Positions 39,643 to 43,019 of a DNA stretch of 43,019 nucleotides are shown here, in pieces. Below the pieces are notes generated by a model. That model was not told the DNA's origin and ran no database searches. It saw nothing but the letters and a program-made list of their open reading frames with translations. The first letter of the stretch is position 1. Each line of letters opens with the position of its first letter. The DNA lies in contig CAJUGE010000068.1 in assembly GCA_910586295.1 (NCBI GenBank), positions 1 to 43,019 on the forward strand. The letters are read 5' to 3'. The translations under genes and the position numbers were made by a program. This stretch comes from an uncultured Bacilli bacterium. GTDB taxonomy: Bacteria > Bacillota_I > Bacilli_A > RF39 > UBA660.

Positions 39643-40176
39643 ATGTATAAAGAAATTGTTACTAAGGCAGTTATTGGAAAGGGTAAGAAAAGTTTTAGAA
39701 ATAGATATGAAGCAATTACTCCAGATAAGATTGATACTGTCCTTGGGTGTTGGGTAATAAATCATAGTATGAGTGGCGTTTGTGATAATGGCCGTGTCAA
39801 AATAATAGGTTCTTTTGATGTTAATATTTGGTATAGTTATGATAATAATACTAAGACTAGTGTAGAGGCTAGAACTATTAATTATACAGAGGTTGTTAAT
39901 GTTAGATTAAAACAAGATAGTATGCTTACAAATGATAGTGAAATTATGATAAGCGCTCTTAAGAATCCTACTGTAGTTGATGTAAGTAGTGTGGGAAATA
40001 CTATTAGCTATGAGATAGAGAAAGAACTTGGTATAGAGATTATAGGAGATGCTAAGGTTAAGATTCAGATAGTTGAAGAAGAATTTCAAGACTATGATTT
40101 AATTGAAGATGAAATGAGTGATAATGATATTTATGAGGTTATAGAAAATCAAGTTAATGAAGATTATTTGGGATAG
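39643..40176 (+). CDS. cotE: Spore outer-coat morphogenetic protein CotE
   Basis: 177-aa CotE. Family motifs: YKEIVTKAVIGKGKKSFRNR, TVLGCWVINHSMSG, GSFDVNIWYSYDNNTKT, and a Glu/Asp-rich C-terminus (EDEMSDNDIYEVIENQ). CotE builds the outer spore coat layer in Bacillus, so its presence marks a spore-forming lineage or recent descendant. Start ATG 39643 has AGGTGA 5 bp upstream; the in-frame upstream ATT/ATA codons are not starts. In Bacillus it follows miaB and precedes mutSL; here it is followed by a terminator and a DUF4869 operon. Confidence 0.92.
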   Translation: MYKEIVTKAVIGKGKKSFRNRYEAITPDKIDTVLGCWVINHSMSGVCDNGRVKIIGSFDVNIWYSYDNNTKTSVEARTINYTEVVNVRLKQDSMLTNDSEIMISALKNPTVVDVSSVGNTISYEIEKELGIEIIGDAKVKIQIVEEEFQDYDLIEDEMSDNDIYEVIENQVNEDYLG

Positions 40177-40194
40177 GCTTATAAGTCTATTTTC
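40173..40194 (+). terminator. Terminator of cotE
   Basis: ATAGGCT (40173-40179) pairs with AGTCTAT (40184-40190, one G-T), followed by TTTTC; it begins inside the last codons of cotE. Confidence 0.6.
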
Positions 40195-40196
40195 TT

Positions 40197-40225
40197 TTGC
40201 TTTGAATGTTACTTTATGTTAAAAT
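40197..40225 (+). promoter_or_regulatory. Promoter of the DUF4869-ATPase operon
   Basis: TTGCTT (40197-40202), 17-bp spacer, TAAAAT (40220-40225) with extended TG. Confidence 0.6.
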
Positions 40226-40248
40226 TATTTATAGAGAGGAAGTGGGGT

Positions 40249-40692
40249 ATGTTAAAGGTTTATTTTGGTAAAAAGGACAGTGATAAATATATATATAATA
40301 CATCTCTTTATTTTAATAACGTGTATAAGAATGAATGGATAGATAGTGAAATTGGAAGAAGAATAATTAGGGAAATAGATAAGTCAGAGGTTATAAGTTC
40401 TAATATTATTGATAGTCCTATTTTGGGACCTATTACACCATTACAAATATCTGGTGGAACAAAAACTTTGTTACTTGTATATTTTGATAGAAAAAAAGTT
40501 TTTAATGTTTCAACATGTGGTAATAATTGTGCTAAGTTTTTGTTAGAGTTTGCTAAGAATGACGATATTACTGTAAATTTGAGACATATTATGAATTTTG
40601 GTAAAGATGATTTTGAAATTATGATTCTTAATAATAAGAAAATTGCTCATAATATGAGAGAACTTATTGAACTTGCAGAGGAGTATGTGTAA
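40249..40692 (+). CDS. DUF4869 protein, first gene of a two-gene module
   Basis: 147-aa soluble protein matching DUF4869 as I know it: YNTSLYFNNVYKNEWIDSE, ISGGTKTLLL, NVSTCGNNCAKFLLEFA, LRHIMNFG and a final helix. Start ATG 40249 has GAGAGGAAGTGGGG upstream; the ORF's upstream ATG 40216 has none. Its stop overlaps the ATPase start (TAATG), so the two are coupled and probably form a complex. Function of DUF4869 is unknown. Confidence 0.7.
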   Translation: MLKVYFGKKDSDKYIYNTSLYFNNVYKNEWIDSEIGRRIIREIDKSEVISSNIIDSPILGPITPLQISGGTKTLLLVYFDRKKVFNVSTCGNNCAKFLLEFAKNDDITVNLRHIMNFGKDDFEIMILNNKKIAHNMRELIELAEEYV

Positions 40693-41660
40693 TGAAGGGG
40701 ATAAAGCATATTACTATATCAAATAGTAGAGTTAAATATAGTTTTGATATTGAAAGAAATATAACTATTATTTCAGGAGATAGTGCTACTGGTAAGAGTA
40801 CTCTTATAAATATGTTAGAAGGTTTCGAGTTAGAAGGTAAGAAAAGTGGTGTTACTCTTAAGTCACAGATACCTTGTAAGGTTTTAAGTGGTACTAATTG
40901 GGAAATGAATTTGTCTAAAATAAAATCTAGTATTGTGTTTATTGAAGAGGGAAATGAATTTGTTTCTTCTAAAGAGTTTGCTAGGAAAGTAAAAAATTCT
41001 GATAATTACTATGTTATTATTACACGTGAAGATTTGTATGAACTTCCTTATAGTATAAGATCTATTTATGAGTTTGTTCAAGTGAGAGGTATTAATAAAT
41101 TAAAAGAAAAGTTCAAGAGTATTGATAAAGTTACTACTAATAAACTTCATAGTGCAAATATTCTTTTAGTGGAAGATTCTAAGGCAGGTTATGAGTTTTT
41201 TCAAAAGTATTGTTTAGATAATGGAAAGAAGTGTATTAGTTCTAGTGGAAAGACTAAAGTTCTTAGTGAAGTGAAGAGAATAAATGATGATGATAAAGTT
41301 TTGATTATTGCAGATGGTGCAGCGTTTGGAGCAGAGATATCTAAAGTGTATGAGTATATTTTGGCACATTCTAATGTTAATCTTTATTTACCTGAGTGTT
41401 TTGAATGGATTATTCTTGATTCTAATATACTTAGAAAGAAAAAAATATTTGATATTTTAGATAATCCTAGTGATTATATAGAGAGTAGAGAGTATTTTAG
41501 TTGGGAAAATTATTTTGTATCACTTCTTACAGAAGAATCTAAGAATAAACAAGGTCAGGAATATAGCAAGAATAGGTTAAAGGAATATTATAAGACTGAG
41601 AAAGTATTTAATAAAATTATAAGTTCAATAGACAGAAGTTTAGATAAAAATAAAAAATAG
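40692..41660 (+). CDS. P-loop ATPase with TOPRIM-like C-terminal domain
   Basis: 322-aa protein. The N-terminal ABC-like ATPase half has Walker A GDSATGKST (29-37) and Walker B SSIVFIEE (80-86), with little sequence between them, so no long coiled-coil or signature insert. The second half resembles a TOPRIM domain: ANILLVEDSKAG (E161), then VLIIADGAAFGAE (D208). The usual DxD is reduced to one Asp. The overall plan recalls OLD-family ATPase-nucleases in miniature. It is coupled to DUF4869 by TAATG. A defence or stress role is a hypothesis. A shared terminator with rpmB follows. Confidence 0.65.
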   Translation: MKGIKHITISNSRVKYSFDIERNITIISGDSATGKSTLINMLEGFELEGKKSGVTLKSQIPCKVLSGTNWEMNLSKIKSSIVFIEEGNEFVSSKEFARKVKNSDNYYVIITREDLYELPYSIRSIYEFVQVRGINKLKEKFKSIDKVTTNKLHSANILLVEDSKAGYEFFQKYCLDNGKKCISSSGKTKVLSEVKRINDDDKVLIIADGAAFGAEISKVYEYILAHSNVNLYLPECFEWIILDSNILRKKKIFDILDNPSDYIESREYFSWENYFVSLLTEESKNKQGQEYSKNRLKEYYKTEKVFNKIISSIDRSLDKNKK

Positions 41661-41685
41661 CACTTAATAATTAAGTGTTATTTTT
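41661..41685. terminator. Bidirectional terminator
   Basis: CACTTAA-TAA-TTAAGTG (41661-41677), T-rich after it on the plus strand and, through the preceding A-run, on the minus strand. It serves both the ATPase gene and rpmB. Confidence 0.75.
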
Positions 41686-41839
41686 GTAAGTCTTTGATTT
41701 CTTTAGCACTCATTCTTACTTTTTTACCATCTACTTTTACTGTTTGAAGGTTTACTTTTTGAGTTTTTTTAGTAGCCTTTAATGAGAAAGGTCTGTTGTT
41801 TGCACTCATATTTTTTCTATTTGATACATTTTTAGCCAT
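41678..41839 (-). CDS. rpmB: Ribosomal protein bL28, short form
   Basis: 53-aa basic protein from ATG (41839 on the minus strand) with GGAGGCGG upstream. The pattern SANNRPFSLKATKKTQKVNL, then VKVDGKKVRMSAKEIKDL matches bL28 (GNNRSHA...NLQ.V.VDGK.KKV.VSAR). It is about ten residues shorter than the usual 60-64, lacking the C-terminal extension and the N-terminal CxxTGK region (which here reads VSNRKN, without the zinc-binding cysteine). The promoter is divergent from nfo. Not covered by standard ORF length limits. Confidence 0.85.
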   Translation of the reverse strand: MAKNVSNRKNMSANNRPFSLKATKKTQKVNLQTVKVDGKKVRMSAKEIKDLQK

Positions 41840-41865
41840 TTTTCCGCCTCCTTAAAACTGTAATT

Positions 41866-41894
41866 AATTTATCATAAAATACTACTCAAGTCAA
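41866..41894 (-). promoter_or_regulatory. Promoter of rpmB
   Basis: Minus strand: TTGACT (41894-41889), 17-bp spacer, TAAATT (41871-41866). Confidence 0.65.
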
Positions 41895-41933
41895 TTAAAA
41901 TTTGTTATAATTAACTAACTTGGAGGTATTTTT

Positions 41934-42821
41934 ATGTTGTATATTGGTAGTCATACTAGTTTCTTAAAAGATAAGCAATTACTGGGAGTAGTAGAAGAGA
42001 GTCTTAGTTATGGAAGTAATGCTTTCATGTTTTATACTGGAAGTAATCAAAGTACTTTAAGGTTTCCTATTAATCATGAATTAAGAGATAAGGCACATGA
42101 ATTAATGAAAGAGAATAATATAGATAAGAATAACTGTGTTGTTCATGCTCCTTTTATTATTAATCTTGCTAATGATAGTGATGAAGATAAGTATAAATTT
42201 TATATCGATTTTTTAAAAAAAGAGTTAGAAAGATGTATAGAACTTGATATAAGAAAGATGGTTTTGCATCCAGGTAGTTTTACTAAGTTAACAAGAGAAA
42301 TAGGTATTAAGAACATTGCAAATGGATTAAATATTGCACTTAGTGATATTGATGACATAGAACTTCTTTTAGAGTTTATGAGTGGAAAAGGAACTGAGGT
42401 AGGGTGCAGTATTGATGATTTACAAGGAATAATAGATTTACTAGATGAAGAAGTGAAAGATAAGGTAGGAGTTTGTTTAGATACTTGTCATATAAATGAT
42501 GCTGGATGGGATATAGGACAATTTGATAAGTTTTTGGATGAATTTGATAGTAAAATAGGTATTAATAAAGTTAAGTGTATCCATATAAATGATTCTTATA
42601 ATACAGTGGGTGCTCATAAGGATAGGCATGCTAATATAGGTTATGGTACTATTGGGTTTGACAAATTAATTGGTGTAATCTATAATCCTAGACTTGATAA
42701 TATACCTAAGATATTAGAGACACCTTGGATTAATAGAAATGAGAAAGATGAATGGGCTCCTTATAAGTACGAAATAGAAATGATTAGAAATAAAGAATTT
42801 GTTGATTATATTAATAAATAA
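41934..42821 (+). CDS. nfo: Endonuclease IV (AP endonuclease)
   Basis: 295-aa zinc-dependent apurinic/apyrimidinic endonuclease of base-excision repair. Metal-ligand motifs in order: VVHAPF, MVLHPGS, LLLEFMSGKGTEVG, CLDTCHIND, CIHINDS and HKDRHANIGYG, then ETPW. All trinuclear-zinc ligands seem present. RBS TTGGAGG lies 7 bp before the ATG; TATAAT near 41904 may be its -10 box. Length is typical. Confidence 0.95.
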   Translation: MLYIGSHTSFLKDKQLLGVVEESLSYGSNAFMFYTGSNQSTLRFPINHELRDKAHELMKENNIDKNNCVVHAPFIINLANDSDEDKYKFYIDFLKKELERCIELDIRKMVLHPGSFTKLTREIGIKNIANGLNIALSDIDDIELLLEFMSGKGTEVGCSIDDLQGIIDLLDEEVKDKVGVCLDTCHINDAGWDIGQFDKFLDEFDSKIGINKVKCIHINDSYNTVGAHKDRHANIGYGTIGFDKLIGVIYNPRLDNIPKILETPWINRNEKDEWAPYKYEIEMIRNKEFVDYINK

Positions 42822-42846
42822 AATCTCTAGAATTAGGGATTTTTCT
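42821..42846 (+). terminator. Terminator of nfo
   Basis: AAATCTCTA pairs with TAGGGATTT (one T-G) around GAAT, followed by TTC-T sequence; begins at the nfo stop. Confidence 0.65.
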
Positions 42847-42880
42847 TGACTTTTAATTATATAAAATATAAACTTTAATT

Positions 42881-42951
42881 GTGACTTAGTGTTGAACTTA
42901 TGTGTGAATATTTTTTACTTCTTTTAAATTTACTTATATGTTTTAAGTCAC
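42881..42951 (+). promoter_or_regulatory. Leader region before the last gene, long-range stem
   Basis: GTGACTTA (42881-42888) is complementary to TAAGTCAC (42944-42951), with an AT-rich interior. A promoter-like TTGACT lies at 42846. It may be a leader structure, or chance in an AT-rich region. Confidence 0.3.
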
Positions 42952-43010
42952 TCTAAAGTAATTAATTTTACTTAAGTTTTAAAATACTTGAATGAAAGGA
43001 GAGACTTTAA

Positions 43011-43019
43011 ATGGAAGAA
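43011..43019 (+). CDS. Start of a gene cut by the window end
   Basis: ATG GAA GAA at the window end, behind AAAGGAGAG with 7-bp spacing. Only three codons are visible, so the product cannot be told. Confidence 0.6.

Overview
The window is a strongly AT-rich chromosomal segment of a low-GC Bacillota (Firmicutes). A CotE spore-coat gene, a T-box upstream of prolyl-tRNA synthetase, a YolD/Y-family polymerase pair and an archaeal-type ProRS fit an endospore-forming, probably uncultured gut-type lineage. Several real genes (for example proS) end in TGA, so the standard code applies. The exact genus cannot be read from the sequence.

Layout. 1-92 is the 3' end of a group II intron (domains V and VI). 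123-9264 carries an ABC exporter, a HerA-like ATPase without its usual partner, a tandem pair of membrane-anchored paralogues, a possible toxin-fold protein, an unassigned structured RNA, trpS, and a decayed Panacea-type toxin-antitoxin locus. 9265-13575 holds an unknown protein and a two-component system. That system's promoter geometry (TTCAC, 11-bp step, fixed distance to the -10 box) recurs in front of two near-identical short transcription units flanking a Tim44-like membrane protein. 13576-15280 has a nucleotidyltransferase head domain and ten tRNA genes. 15377-20847 has an interrupted gene, the T-box and proS, a VanY-like protein that has lost its zinc ligands, yvcK and two paralogous membrane proteins. 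20899-22548 (minus strand) encodes a heparinase II/III-like protein.

22684-28327 is a compact, apparently complete filamentous-phage (inovirus) prophage inserted in tRNA-Ala(UGC). It is bounded by a 17-bp repeat of the tRNA 3' end. It carries a small DNA-binding-type protein, a candidate ssDNA-binding protein, a major coat protein followed by a terminator, small membrane virion proteins, a pIII-like adsorption protein, a pVI-like protein, a Zot/pI ATPase, a pMV158-type Rep with a recognisable nick-site hairpin and iterons, and a tyrosine integrase. The host tRNA's terminator now lies at the far left end, and the prophage supplies a replacement.

28530-33237 returns to host genes: an isolated MraZ, a Cys-His-Asp protein, YolD/UvrX-type polymerase, miaB and tRNA-Thr. 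About 33.3-39.2 kb is a second mobile region with a large serine recombinase and decaying cargo (a twice-frameshifted DUF1016 nuclease, an ASCH protein, a nonsense-interrupted DUF5131 gene, an XRE regulator with its own operator). It separates miaB from cotE, which are close neighbours in Bacillus. 40249-41660 is a translationally coupled DUF4869 plus ATPase/TOPRIM-like pair, the best candidate here for an undescribed two-gene system. The window ends with rpmB, nfo and the first three codons of another gene.
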